Below, piece by piece: positions 1-8,451 of a DNA stretch of 60,336 bases (the stretch's first letter is position 1; every line of letters begins with the position of its first letter). The translations under genes were made by a program, and so were the position numbers. The notes under the pieces are model-generated. The model had not been told where the DNA came from. It saw only the letters and a list, made by a program, of their open reading frames with translations, and did not search any database. This DNA is from Marinobacterium sp. (GTDB taxonomy: Bacteria; Pseudomonadota; Gammaproteobacteria; Pseudomonadales; Balneatricaceae): positions 1-60,336 of the forward strand of contig JAOXSF010000126.1 in NCBI GenBank assembly GCA_025800125.1. The letters are read 5' to 3'.

Positions 1-868
1 TGCCTGCCGCCAGGTGCAAAAATGGCTCTGGTGGGTAGCTCATGTTCGGAATTACGTTGGCCAGGGTGTTGTGGGTATCACAGCCTGAGCCCACCACACC
101 GAAGTAATCAACCATGCCGGTGGCGTTGTAGTACGCCGCAATCTCTTTCATATCATCATGGTTGAGGCCGTCCGGGTGGAACTCATCACCCGTAATACGC
201 ATACCCACGGCGAAATCCGGGCCAACCGCTTCACGCACTGCTTTCAGTACTTCCATACCAAAGCGCATACGGTTTTCGAAGCTGCCACCCCACTGGTCTG
301 TACGCTTGTTAACACGCGGCGACCAGAACTGGTCGATCATATGCTGGTGTACCGCAGACAGTTCAACCCCGTCCAGACCGCCTTCTTTAGCACGTACCGC
401 AGCCTTGGCAAAGTCACCAATTACACGCCAGATCTCTTCTTCTTCAATGGTTTTACAGGTGGCACGGTGAACCGGCTCACGAATACCAGATGGTGACATC
501 AGGTTCGGCCAGTTTTCACCGTCCCAGCGGGAACGACGACCCATATGGGTAATCTGAATCATGATCTTACCGCCGTGCTTATGCACCGCATCAGCCAGAT
601 TCTGGAAGTGTTCGATAATACGGTCAGTGGAGAGATTGACAGAACTCCACCAGCTTTGCGGGCTGTCGATAGACACCACACTGGAGCCACCACAGATACA
701 GAGGCCACAGCCGCCTTTGGCTTTTTCTTCGTAGTATTTAACGTAGCGGTCGGTGGTCATACCACCATCGGTGGCGTACACCTCAGCATGGGCTGTACTT
801 ACCACACGGTTACGGATGGTCAGCTTGTTGATATTCAGCGGCTGAAACATTGCATCGAACTGGGACAT
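1..868 (-). CDS. dgcA: Dimethylglycine demethylase subunit DgcA (partial, N-terminal part)
   Basis: The reading frame begins at ATG 868 (MSQFDAMFQPLNINK) and runs off the left edge after about 289 codons. It is the FMN-binding, Old Yellow Enzyme-like TIM barrel of the NADH:flavin oxidoreductase family. Visible family features include IQITHMGRR, the GGxSxVS loop near residue 50, and the HQHMIDQFWSPRVNKRTD segment with its typical FxSPxxNxRxDxxGGS pattern. DgcA with DgcB oxidises N,N-dimethylglycine to sarcosine in the cytoplasm and passes electrons to an ETF. The assignment to DgcA rather than another OYE-like dehydrogenase rests on the neighbours: the V4R-type protein and the dipeptidase lie upstream on the same strand, as in the Pseudomonas dgc locus. 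The C-terminal NAD(P)-binding and FeS parts are outside the window. Confidence 0.85.
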   Translation of the reverse strand, partial: MSQFDAMFQPLNINKLTIRNRVVSTAHAEVYATDGGMTTDRYVKYYEEKAKGGCGLCICGGSSVVSIDSPQSWWSSVNLSTDRIIEHFQNLADAVHKHGGKIMIQITHMGRRSRWDGENWPNLMSPSGIREPVHRATCKTIEEEEIWRVIGDFAKAAVRAKEGGLDGVELSAVHQHMIDQFWSPRVNKRTDQWGGSFENRMRFGMEVLKAVREAVGPDFAVGMRITGDEFHPDGLNHDDMKEIAAYYNATGMVDYFGVVGSGCDTHNTLANVIPNMSYPPEPFLHLAAG

Positions 869-891
869 CTGGAAACCCCACTTAGCCCTTA

Positions 892-919
892 TAAATCGGC
901 TCTTGTAAATCGGCTCTTA
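892..919. repeat. 14-bp tandem duplication between dgcA and the V4R gene
   Basis: TAAATCGGCTCTTG at 892-905 is followed at once by TAAATCGGCTCTTA at 906-919, with one difference. It lies in the leader upstream of dgcA and is one of several short tandem duplications in this window. Confidence 0.8.
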
Positions 920-1015
920 TCTAAAAGCCTTGTCAGACGGTACTGCTGGCAACCCATTCTCACCCTGGGCTGCCAGCAGATTATTGTTGTTGTTTTCTGA
1001 ACCGGTGCGACCCGA

Positions 1016-1561
1016 TCAAACAGGGGTTACTTCAAAGTAACCTACGTCGCAGCCATCCTCCGCTGCACACTGGGTCTGCTCTGCTTTGGTACGTACGGCC
1101 AAGCCCTGGCTTTCTGCAATCTGATCCAGCGCACCGGCAAACCAGCCGGTAAACATGTAATCAACTTTGCGATTCACTTTGCCGTACTGGTAAACAAAGG
1201 CAGAATTTTCCAGACGAACGCGGGCAGTACCTTTCTCGATATCCAGCTCTTCAGTAATAAAGAAGCCCCAGCCGCGCTGGGAAAGACGCTTGAGGTAGTG
1301 GTGCCATACATCTGCACCTGAGATACCGTGCTCCTCAGCTTCCTTTTCACACCAGTAGTACGCAGACTTATAGCCTGCTTTGTAGAGCACTTCAGCGTAA
1401 CGCTCAGCACCCAGCTCCTCTTCGATACCCATGTGGTTATTTACGAAGAAGTGACGCGGCACATACAGCATTGGCAGGGCGTCGGTGGTCCATACGCCGG
1501 TTTCATCATCAACCTGGATCGGCATTTCTGGCGCATGTGAAGACGCTGTTTGTACAGACAT
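1016..1561 (-). CDS. V4R/DUF5943-like protein of the dimethylglycine locus
   Basis: 181 residues from ATG 1561, with no signal peptide or membrane segment. The sequence resembles small 4-vinyl-reductase (V4R) type proteins. It has an N-terminal segment PMLYVPRHFFVNNHMGIEEE, a central GYKSAYYWCEKEAEEHG stretch, and a C-terminal cysteine cluster (TQCAAEDGCDVGYFEV) of the kind that ends V4R domains, which bind small hydrophobic ligands or metals. The gene sits between the dipeptidase and dgcA, all on the minus strand with gaps of 123 and 147 bp. In Pseudomonas a homologous gene occupies the same place in the choline-inducible dgc region. Its biochemical role is not established. The family call comes from sequence memory and context. 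Confidence 0.65.
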   Translation of the reverse strand: MSVQTASSHAPEMPIQVDDETGVWTTDALPMLYVPRHFFVNNHMGIEEELGAERYAEVLYKAGYKSAYYWCEKEAEEHGISGADVWHHYLKRLSQRGWGFFITEELDIEKGTARVRLENSAFVYQYGKVNRKVDYMFTGWFAGALDQIAESQGLAVRTKAEQTQCAAEDGCDVGYFEVTPV

Positions 1562-1594
1562 GGGGATTCCTCAAGTTATTTCTTATTGTTTCTG

Positions 1595-1625
1595 TTCAGT
1601 ACTGCTTGTTTTCAGTACTGCTTGT
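1595..1625. repeat. 15-bp direct repeat, period 16, upstream of the V4R gene
   Basis: TTCAGTACTGCTTGT occurs at 1595-1609 and again at 1611-1625, one base apart. It is in the leader between the dipeptidase stop and the V4R start. Confidence 0.8.
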
Positions 1626-1684
1626 GTTCGGTATCGCGCTGCGCAGGGCGAATCATCCTGCGACGAGCAAACAAGGGTTGGTTG

Positions 1685-2665
1685 TTATTTCTCGTTCCAG
1701 ACTTCCGCCAGCAGGTTGACCCAGTTTTCACCCATGATTTTGCGCACCTGCTGCTCGGAGAAACCACGGTGTAACAGGGCCTCAGTCAGGTTCGGGAACT
1801 CGCCCACGGTGCGGATACCTTTCGGGTTGATAATTTCACCGAAGCGGGTCAGACGGCGGGCGTAGCCTTTATCGTGGGTCAGGTATTCGAAGAAGTCCTG
1901 ATCCTGCCCCTGCGTGAAATCGGTACCGATACCAATGGAATCTTCACCGACAATGTTGAAGACGTACTCAATCGCTTCTACATAGTCTTCGATGGTGGAG
2001 TTGATGCCATTTTTCAGGAACGGGGCAAACATGGTAACGCCGACAAAACCGCCGTGATCTGCGATGAATTTCAGCTCTTCATCGGACTTGTTGCGCGGGT
2101 GGTCTTTCAGACCGGATGGCAGGCAGTGGCTATAGGCAACAGGTTTTTTCGACTCAAGAATCACCTCTTCTGAGGTTTTGGAACCGACATGGGACAGGTC
2201 ACAGAGCACACCAACGCGGTTCATCTCTGCCACAATTTCACGACCAAAACCGGACAGGCCACCGTCACGCTCATAACAGCCAGTACCAACCAGGTTCTGA
2301 GTGTTGTAGCACATCTGCACAATACCCACGCCAAGGTCTTTGAATACCTGTACGTAGCCGATCTGATCTTCATAAGCATGGGCGTTCTGGAAGCCCATCA
2401 TGACACCGGTTTTACCTTCTGCTTTGGCACGATGAATATCCGCTGTGCTATTCACCTTCAGCATCAGGTCGTTGCTGGCTTCAATCAGCTGGTTCATCTC
2501 AACCACGTTGTTGACAGTATTCTGGAAGTTCTCCCAGAACGATACGGTGCAGTTAGCAGCGGTCAGGCCACCTTTTGCCATATCTTCAAACAATTCACGG
2601 TTCCACTTGGCACAGATCAGACCATCTATAACGATAGCGTCTTTATGCAGTTCGGCTGGGTTCAT
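1685..2665 (-). CDS. Membrane dipeptidase-like protein (peptidase family M19)
   Basis: 326 residues from ATG 2665, preceded by a GCAGGTGAGCC ribosome-binding region. The M19/renal dipeptidase TIM barrel is recognisable from GVLCDLSHVGSKT, PVAYSHCLPSG, GGFVGVTMFAPF and SIGIGTDFTQGQ. These hold the later metal-ligand histidines and the terminal Asp. The first metal motif of the family, usually a DGHND-type HxD near the N-terminus, reads VIDGLICAKW here, so that His and Asp are absent. The same replacement may be characteristic of the choline-locus subfamily, and a substrate other than a dipeptide is plausible. There is no signal peptide, so the protein is cytoplasmic. It is the first gene of the run dipeptidase, V4R, dgcA, and is probably induced with them by GbdR. 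Confidence 0.8.
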   Translation of the reverse strand: MNPAELHKDAIVIDGLICAKWNRELFEDMAKGGLTAANCTVSFWENFQNTVNNVVEMNQLIEASNDLMLKVNSTADIHRAKAEGKTGVMMGFQNAHAYEDQIGYVQVFKDLGVGIVQMCYNTQNLVGTGCYERDGGLSGFGREIVAEMNRVGVLCDLSHVGSKTSEEVILESKKPVAYSHCLPSGLKDHPRNKSDEELKFIADHGGFVGVTMFAPFLKNGINSTIEDYVEAIEYVFNIVGEDSIGIGTDFTQGQDQDFFEYLTHDKGYARRLTRFGEIINPKGIRTVGEFPNLTEALLHRGFSEQQVRKIMGENWVNLLAEVWNEK

Positions 2666-3043
2666 TGGCTCACCTGCTCTCCATCGCCTGTTACGGCGTG
2701 CGTTCTTGTTATGGTTGCGTGTTGCACACTGTCCACCTCAGTGGTGAACAGACACCTGAACGAACAGCAAGATGACAGGCTCAAGGGTATGTCATGTCGA
2801 GTAAGCGCGCTGTCCGTCAGGTATTTTCAGTCTATCCAGCACAGTTTTTTGCAGATCACCAGAAACGACATTGAAGATGCCAGAAGCGCCACCACTAAAT
2901 GCCGCAAAGCCAGTAATGACGGGCATTTTTGCGCAATAAAGCATCAATGGAGAACGAGAGAAGGAGTGTTCTGAATACGACAGGTGACACCGAACGGTGC
3001 CACCTGCAAAGTTTTGGCACGAACGCCAAAGGTGTGGGGCAAG
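2666..3043. other. Intergenic leader between the dipeptidase gene and gbdR-like gene
   Basis: 378 bp with no convincing gene. It must carry the promoter of the minus-strand dipeptidase-V4R-dgcA run, and a site for the adjacent GbdR-like regulator would be expected here. I could not pick out a specific operator by eye. Confidence 0.5.
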
Positions 3044-4246
3044 TCAGCGACCGATAGCAACCGAGCCATAGCTTGGCTCAAACTGTGCGGCTGACAGCGC
3101 TTCGGAAGAGGCCGCAGCACGCGCAGCGCGGGCATCATTTGCTGCGGTTTTATCACTGGTCATCATCAATACCGAGTCGTCTCCACGCTGGCTTGCCAAC
3201 CCTCGCCGCTCATCACGGGGCGGAATGCCCAGGTAGGCACGATAGCATTTACTGAAATGAGGCGTAGAGACAAAGCCACATGCCGATGCCACTTCGATAA
3301 TCGACATAGAGGTCTGGCGTAGCAACTGACGCGCACGCATCAAACGCAGCTTCAGATAGTAACGCGAAGGTGAGCATCCCAGATGTTTCTGGAACAGGCG
3401 CTCCAGCTGGCGGCGGGAAATGTCAACATAGCTGGCTAACTCATCCAGATTGATCGGCTCTTCGAGGTTGTTTTCCATCAAAGCGACCAGCTCAATCAAT
3501 TTGGGTTGCGTAGTACCTAACGTATGGCGTAAGGGCACTCGCTGATAGTCCTGCTCAGTACGAATACGATCACAGATAAACATCTCAGAGATCGCGGCAG
3601 CCAGCTCACCACCATGCTGCTGACGGATCAGGCTGAGCATCATATCCAGCGGTACAATACCACCAGAACTGGTTAGACGCTCATTAGACAAGCTGAACAG
3701 ACGATTAGTATTGATAACTTTTGGAAAGGCTTCATTCAATGATGCCTGGCATTCCCAGTGAGCACTGCACTCATGACCATCCAGTAACCCGGCTACAGCT
3801 AATAGATAAGGCCCGGTACAGACCCCCCCCATAATGACGCCTTTACGTTCCTGTTGCTGCAACCAGCGTACCTCCTGCTGGTTATAGTTACGGGTAATAT
3901 TAACGCCACCTACGACGATAATAGCATCCAGTTTCTCCGCATTAGCAAAACTGAAGTCTGGGGTAATTTTCAGTCCGTCACTGGCAGCGACTGGTTCACC
4001 CGTCTGGCTCAGCGTGAACCAGTCATAAAGCTCTTTGCCTGACAGCTGATTGGCCATACGCAGCGGCTCAATAGCCGACGCTAGCGAAATCATGGTGAAG
4101 TTATTCAGCAACATAAAGCCAACCCGGCGTATTGCATCAAGTTTGCGCTCTGGGCCACCTCTGGCACCTGCGCTCTGGTGGTTGGCTGCGACTCTATGGG
4201 TCGTCGTCGTTTTATGGTTCATTATTGCTTTATGGCTAATTGTCAT
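3044..4246 (-). CDS. gbdR: GbdR-like AraC/GlxA-family transcriptional regulator
   Basis: 400 residues from ATG 4246, with GGGAG eight bases upstream supporting this start. Residues about 40-210 form a DJ-1/PfpI-like (class I glutamine amidotransferase fold) sensing domain, with the typical RVGFMLLNNFTMISLASAIE opening and the elbow GGVCTGPYLLA. Residues about 255-350 are a two-helix-turn-helix AraC domain (ELASYVDISRRQLERLF, then IIEVASACGFVSTPHFSKCY). GbdR activates glycine betaine and dimethylglycine catabolism genes in Pseudomonas, and adjacency to dgcA, the V4R gene and the dipeptidase supports the same job here. The first 38 residues are a low-complexity, Thr/His-rich extension. A rich Ala/Arg tail follows the DNA-binding domain. 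Other GlxA-type regulators such as CdhR or ArgR look similar, so the symbol depends on context. Confidence 0.8.
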   Translation of the reverse strand: MTISHKAIMNHKTTTTHRVAANHQSAGARGGPERKLDAIRRVGFMLLNNFTMISLASAIEPLRMANQLSGKELYDWFTLSQTGEPVAASDGLKITPDFSFANAEKLDAIIVVGGVNITRNYNQQEVRWLQQQERKGVIMGGVCTGPYLLAVAGLLDGHECSAHWECQASLNEAFPKVINTNRLFSLSNERLTSSGGIVPLDMMLSLIRQQHGGELAAAISEMFICDRIRTEQDYQRVPLRHTLGTTQPKLIELVALMENNLEEPINLDELASYVDISRRQLERLFQKHLGCSPSRYYLKLRLMRARQLLRQTSMSIIEVASACGFVSTPHFSKCYRAYLGIPPRDERRGLASQRGDDSVLMMTSDKTAANDARAARAAASSEALSAAQFEPSYGSVAIGR

Positions 4247-4762
4247 CTGCAGGTCTCCCGCAGTTACTGATGGCCAATGGCCTGCTTGTTATTGTTATAG
4301 TCCGGCATTACACACCTCGCCTCCCGTTTGATATCAATGCAGACGCGATCAGAACAACCACAGAAATAATCTGACCAGACAGCGCCCTGTTGACAGCTAT
4401 GGCACGAAAACGGTCAGTTCTGAACGTACGCTATTTGAAAGCATCTATGACAGGCATGGTCTTTACCGGAAGACCCAGGACGTATCTTCGTCCTTTGTGA
4501 GAATTTATATACCTTTTTATCGACAGACGAAATGGCCTGTCAACTGCTCTGATTGGGGGCGTAACCGCACGAAAAACTGACAACACTGTTTCTGCCGCAC
4601 TGCAACACACACTGAAGCATAAAAAAGTCTTTATAAATCAAATGATTAAATTAATTCAGAATTAAATAATCCGCCCTGAAAAAGGGCGGATTACTGAAAA
4701 TAAACCATGCGAAAAACGACCAGAGCGTCGCTTTTGGACACAATAGGGTCGCTTTAAAGGTA
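4247..4762. other. Intergenic region upstream of the GbdR-like gene
   Basis: 516 bp. The right part is the promoter/leader side of gbdR. The only structured element seen is the hairpin at 4667-4693 described separately. No gene is supported. Confidence 0.5.
4667..4693 (-). terminator. Hairpin after the MFS gene
   Basis: An 11-bp perfect stem, TAATCCGCCCT / AGGGCGGATTA, with a 5-base loop, lies about 70 bp beyond the MFS stop codon. Read on the minus strand it is followed by TTTAATTC, a weak T tract. Confidence 0.65.
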
Positions 4763-5932
4763 TTAGCCTTCCTGCATCAATGTAGCGCCCTGATGGCTAC
4801 GACAAAACAGCCCAAGCAGTATCGTTGCCACCAGCAACATCATGGAAGCAGCCCCCATCACCATTGAAATACCGGCATACTGTAACAGCACACCAGCCAG
4901 CAATGGCCCGATAAAAGCCCCCATGTAAGTCATCGTACTGCTTAACGCAACAATAGAACCTGTTGCTTGCTGGTCACAGCGGGTCATCAGGAATACCACC
5001 AGATTAACAATCAGATGATTAATTGCGCCCCAGATAAAAGCCACAACGACTGCGCTTTCCAGATTCTGAATGGCCGCAGACATAATGCCGTAGTTCAACA
5101 CGCCCAGAGTGAACATCCCTAACAGCACCCTGGTTGCTCCCCAGCGCATAACTGCACCAACGGCAAAAGACGCTATACCAAACCCCATGCCATATACAAT
5201 CACTACCAGGCTCACACTGGAGGCAGACAGGTCGTGCAAATTACGCAGTGCATCCGCAAAGAATGTATAGACACCGTAAAAGGAGGTCATAAACAGCAGC
5301 TGTATCAACATCAACTCAGGAATACCGCGGATATTCAGTGTTTTCAGAGGGTAACGTGCGCCCACAGCAGCTTCGTTGCGGCCAACTTCTCGTTGCAATG
5401 CACGCAATAACGGCAAAATCGCCACAGCGATAACCAGTAAAGCCAGATAACTCACCCGCCAGCTCCACAAATCTGCCAGCAAGGCAGATACAGGTACACC
5501 AGCAACCAGTGAAATAGACCAACCTGCTAATACACGACTCAGATTACGTGCTCCGAGCACAGTTCCACCGCTACGTGCTGCAACGGTATAAATTGCAGGT
5601 AATAACACACCCGCGGCGATACCTGCTAAAACCTGCGCCAGACAAAGCTGCCACAAAGATTGACTTAACCCCGCCAGCAACAAACCCGCAGCCAGCAACA
5701 CCATAACCGGAAACAGAATAAATGATGCGCCATAGCGATCAATCAATCCTCCTAACAACAGTGAGGACAACGCCGTTGCAGCGCCATAGGAGGCCATTGC
5801 CCATGAAACAGAGATGGCATCCGTTGCCAGTGTGTAAGCGACATCCTGCAACACCGGGCTAAGCAACATAGAGTTGGAGCCAATCAGTGCAACACTGAAC
5901 ATCAAAACAGGAATCAGCGTCCTTATCTGCAT
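4763..5932 (-). CDS. MFS transporter, 12 transmembrane segments
   Basis: 389 residues from ATG 5932. A TTG six bases upstream is possible, but the ATG (MQIRTLIPVLMF) is preferred, with AAAGG eight bases ahead. Twelve hydrophobic segments are evident. The loop between segments 2 and 3 has the MFS signature GGLIDRYGASF, and segment 5 carries a drug-efflux-like AGWSISLVAGVPVSALLADL pattern. The overall look is of the DHA1 family of small-molecule or drug exporters in the inner membrane. The gene lies 174 bp after a hydratase gene on the same strand, so the two may be cotranscribed. The substrate cannot be read from sequence. Confidence 0.85.
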   Translation of the reverse strand: MQIRTLIPVLMFSVALIGSNSMLLSPVLQDVAYTLATDAISVSWAMASYGAATALSSLLLGGLIDRYGASFILFPVMVLLAAGLLLAGLSQSLWQLCLAQVLAGIAAGVLLPAIYTVAARSGGTVLGARNLSRVLAGWSISLVAGVPVSALLADLWSWRVSYLALLVIAVAILPLLRALQREVGRNEAAVGARYPLKTLNIRGIPELMLIQLLFMTSFYGVYTFFADALRNLHDLSASSVSLVVIVYGMGFGIASFAVGAVMRWGATRVLLGMFTLGVLNYGIMSAAIQNLESAVVVAFIWGAINHLIVNLVVFLMTRCDQQATGSIVALSSTMTYMGAFIGPLLAGVLLQYAGISMVMGAASMMLLVATILLGLFCRSHQGATLMQEG

Positions 5933-6106
5933 TTCCAATGCCTTTCTAAAAAAAATGATTCTATATAAACAGACACCATGTAAATACCTTTATGGCCATA
6001 AAATATCGAAATACATTTAAAATTAACCTGTAAAACGTGGCTCAATTTTTTTGCCATATATTCAGAGGGCCTGTAATCAGAGTGCTGTGCTACTGACAGG
6101 TATAGC

Positions 6107-6988
6107 TTATTGTTGATAAGCAACCGGTATATTACATACGGTATTTTCTTCAATTTCTGGCCTGTCAATACTTAACTGTAATGGTGGAAGTTCAAGCCCT
6201 CGCACCTCGACACGCCAATGCTCCCCTGGAGTTATATCCCATGCTTTTGTCAACGTTCCGGTTGTAACCAGTTCTCCAGCCCGCAGGGGTTCCATTGCTG
6301 GGTCTGCTGCAATAACTGACATCAAATGTGCAATCGCTTTTAACGGGCTCCCCAATACATTCGCTCCACAGCCTTGATCATGTAATTCACCGTCCCTGTA
6401 AAGATACACATCGAATTCTGCCAGACAGCTAAGCCAACAACCGGTAACTTCCCGAATATCCAGCGGTTCACCTACCAGCAGCTCTGCGTGCAGACCACCA
6501 TCAATAATGGTGTCAACGCCCTTGAATTTCCAACCCGGGTAGTGGCATTGCACTATTTCATACCCCAGCGCAATCCAGTCAATACAAGCCAGAATATCTG
6601 CCAGTGTGCCACCACAGGGAGGGGCTTGATGGAAGTGAACAACCAGTTCGGGCTCCAGCTTGGGCTGTACGAGTTTCTCAATACAACAACGTCCCTGACT
6701 TGCAGGCAGGTGACGGATGCTATGGTCATACATCCAGGACCAGACAGGCTTATTTACACCATACAAGGCCCACATATCAGCATTAGTAAAACCTATTTTA
6801 CGACCTGCCGAGATTGCTTTCCTGGAGATTTTTCTTTCATGTAACAACCGCCCCATATAATAAGCCTGTTTGGTATCCAGGCCAGGCCAGCGATTAGAAA
6901 AAGGCTCTATCAAACTGTTTTCTTGATTAGCAACTGCTATTTCTCGCACTATAGCCTGTATATCAAGTGGGGATATACCCTGATTCAT
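6107..6988 (-). CDS. 2-keto-4-pentenoate hydratase/FAH-fold family protein
   Basis: 293 residues from ATG 6988, with AAGGAG six bases upstream. The sequence follows the 2-oxopent-4-enoate hydratase / 4-oxalocrotonate decarboxylase group (MhpD/DmpE-like) within the fumarylacetoacetate hydrolase fold. It has an N-terminal helical part with AYYMGRLLHERKI, then GRKIGFTN, the metal-binding ExE-like stretch QPKLEPELVVHF, and later VLGSPLKAIAHLM and GELVTTGTLTKAW. Family members hydrate or decarboxylate short dienoic keto acids in meta-cleavage pathways using a divalent metal. No other meta-cleavage gene is near; the only partner is the MFS gene downstream. A role with a different 2-oxo acid is therefore possible. 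Confidence 0.75.
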   Translation of the reverse strand: MNQGISPLDIQAIVREIAVANQENSLIEPFSNRWPGLDTKQAYYMGRLLHERKISRKAISAGRKIGFTNADMWALYGVNKPVWSWMYDHSIRHLPASQGRCCIEKLVQPKLEPELVVHFHQAPPCGGTLADILACIDWIALGYEIVQCHYPGWKFKGVDTIIDGGLHAELLVGEPLDIREVTGCWLSCLAEFDVYLYRDGELHDQGCGANVLGSPLKAIAHLMSVIAADPAMEPLRAGELVTTGTLTKAWDITPGEHWRVEVRGLELPPLQLSIDRPEIEENTVCNIPVAYQQ

Positions 6989-7145
6989 GACAACTCCTTC
7001 TGATCAGTCTGTGACTTCAAGACACAGTTCCAAATAATCCGTCGACCGGCTTTTTACCACAACCAGGTAATCAGAGCTATGTGCCTGATACTACAGAACA
7101 AGGAATTCAATGAAAATTTTGCTCGCGAGGATTCTACAATGCGTG

Positions 7146-7475
7146 TTACTCGAAGTTCCAGGGCCCACAACGGCCAGTTTCTTCAATATAATCAGCCCCT
7201 GATAACCGGCAATATTGTACTTTTCCTGCTGTACCGGACTGGGATTTATCCGCTTTATTTTCGGCCTTTTTATCAGAAAGCAACTGCTGGCTACGAAACT
7301 GACAAGCCTCTTGTAGTACTCTGACAGCCTGATCAGTATGCACTTTGTACAAATGCTCCAGCATGCAGTCATGGTAACGTTGCTGTATTGAGAGTGTTGA
7401 TGACTGAGACTGCGCTTTCACTGCACCCATCATTCCCAGGGACGAAAGCAACATCTGGCAAATTATCATCCGCAT
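7146..7475 (-). CDS. Small exported protein with four-cysteine pattern
   Basis: 109 residues from ATG 7475. A TTG three codons earlier and an ATG two codons later are alternatives. The first 20-25 residues look like a signal peptide (MLLSSLGMMGAVKAQS). The mature part has YHDCMLEHLYKV, EACQFRSQQLL, KVQYCRLSG and TGRCGPWNFE. That gives four cysteines spaced as in a family of short exported four-cysteine proteins known from Vibrio-like bacteria, for which I recall the label VF_A0006. Two disulfides in the periplasm are likely. It faces the opposite way from the nitrilase-fold gene, with 125 bp between the starts. Function unknown. Confidence 0.6.
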   Translation of the reverse strand: MRMIICQMLLSSLGMMGAVKAQSQSSTLSIQQRYHDCMLEHLYKVHTDQAVRVLQEACQFRSQQLLSDKKAENKADKSQSGTAGKVQYCRLSGADYIEETGRCGPWNFE

Positions 7476-7600
7476 ATCTGACAACTCATTGACCTACAGG
7501 GCATCATTAGGGCAGTAATTTGTCTGAATGTTCCTGGTTTCTACCAAAATTAGGAGTATGATTATGCCCAGTTCAGTTATCCGGGTATCAAGGAGTTCGA

Positions 7601-8386
7601 GTGCCTGCCATAAAAATTGCTGCTGCACAATGTCCGTCCATTGCTGGCGATCTGGAACGGAATATAGATATCCATCTGCAAATGATAGATGCGGCTATTC
7701 AGGAAGGGGTGGAACTACTGGTTTTTCCAGAACTCTCTCTGACCGGCTATGAGCCCGTATTTGCAGAACGGTGTAAACTGCAAACCAATGACCCCCGCCT
7801 GACTCGCTTCCGACAGCTTGCTATTCGCCACCATATTACGCTGGTTGTTGGTGCTCCGCTGGACACGGGCGAAAAACGACCGGCGCTGGGTGCCATAATT
7901 TTTAGCCCTTACGGTATATCCACATACCATAAACAATACCTTCACGGCGGTGAAGCACAATTTTTCCAGCCAGGTGTCCCCCAGAAGCCAATTAAAGTCA
8001 AGCAATTACCCGTATCTCTAGCCATCTGTGCGGATACAAGCCATCCTGAACACGCACTTTCGGCAGCCTGTGCCCATTCTCACATCTATGCGGCTGGTGT
8101 GATGTTCAGCCATCAGGGGTATGATGATAATAGTCAACAGTTAAAACACTACGCGCAAGAGCACGGTATGACTGTACTGATGGCCAACCATGGCGCACCA
8201 ACAGGGGGCTGGCAAGCCGCAGGGAAAAGCACTATCTGGGGCCCCGATGGTAGTATCCTGAGCCAGGCTCCAGATACGGGCGCAGCACTGGTAATCGCTC
8301 AGCAACGAGCCTGTGATTGGTCAGGTACATTGATACCTCTTTTCCCTGAGCTTTATGATTCAGCCTGTATGAGCAGTATTGCCTGA
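7601..8386 (+). CDS. Carbon-nitrogen hydrolase (nitrilase superfamily)
   Basis: 261 residues starting at GTG 7601, with AAGGAG five bases upstream. The Glu-Lys-Cys catalytic triad of the superfamily is visible: Glu44 in FPELSLTGYE, Lys111 in TYHKQYLHGGE, and Cys143 in LAICADTSHPEHA. The protein is cytoplasmic, with no signal peptide. Members hydrolyse or condense C-N bonds of omega-amides, N-carbamyl compounds, aliphatic amides and similar. The compact length and the ICADTSHPE motif fit a general amidohydrolase better than NAD synthetase or apolipoprotein transferase, but the substrate is unknown. An MBL-fold gene follows closely on the same strand. Confidence 0.9.
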   Translation: MPAIKIAAAQCPSIAGDLERNIDIHLQMIDAAIQEGVELLVFPELSLTGYEPVFAERCKLQTNDPRLTRFRQLAIRHHITLVVGAPLDTGEKRPALGAIIFSPYGISTYHKQYLHGGEAQFFQPGVPQKPIKVKQLPVSLAICADTSHPEHALSAACAHSHIYAAGVMFSHQGYDDNSQQLKHYAQEHGMTVLMANHGAPTGGWQAAGKSTIWGPDGSILSQAPDTGAALVIAQQRACDWSGTLIPLFPELYDSACMSSIA

Positions 8387-8451
8387 CATTCATGCCGATA
8401 AGATTTACACACACGCTTTGCTTCCACGCAGGTAAAAACAGCCAGGCTACG

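Noticed and set aside
2189-2974. Plus-strand frame of about 260 codons opposite the dipeptidase gene
   Set aside because: Complementary frame; the dipeptidase frame has clear M19 motifs.
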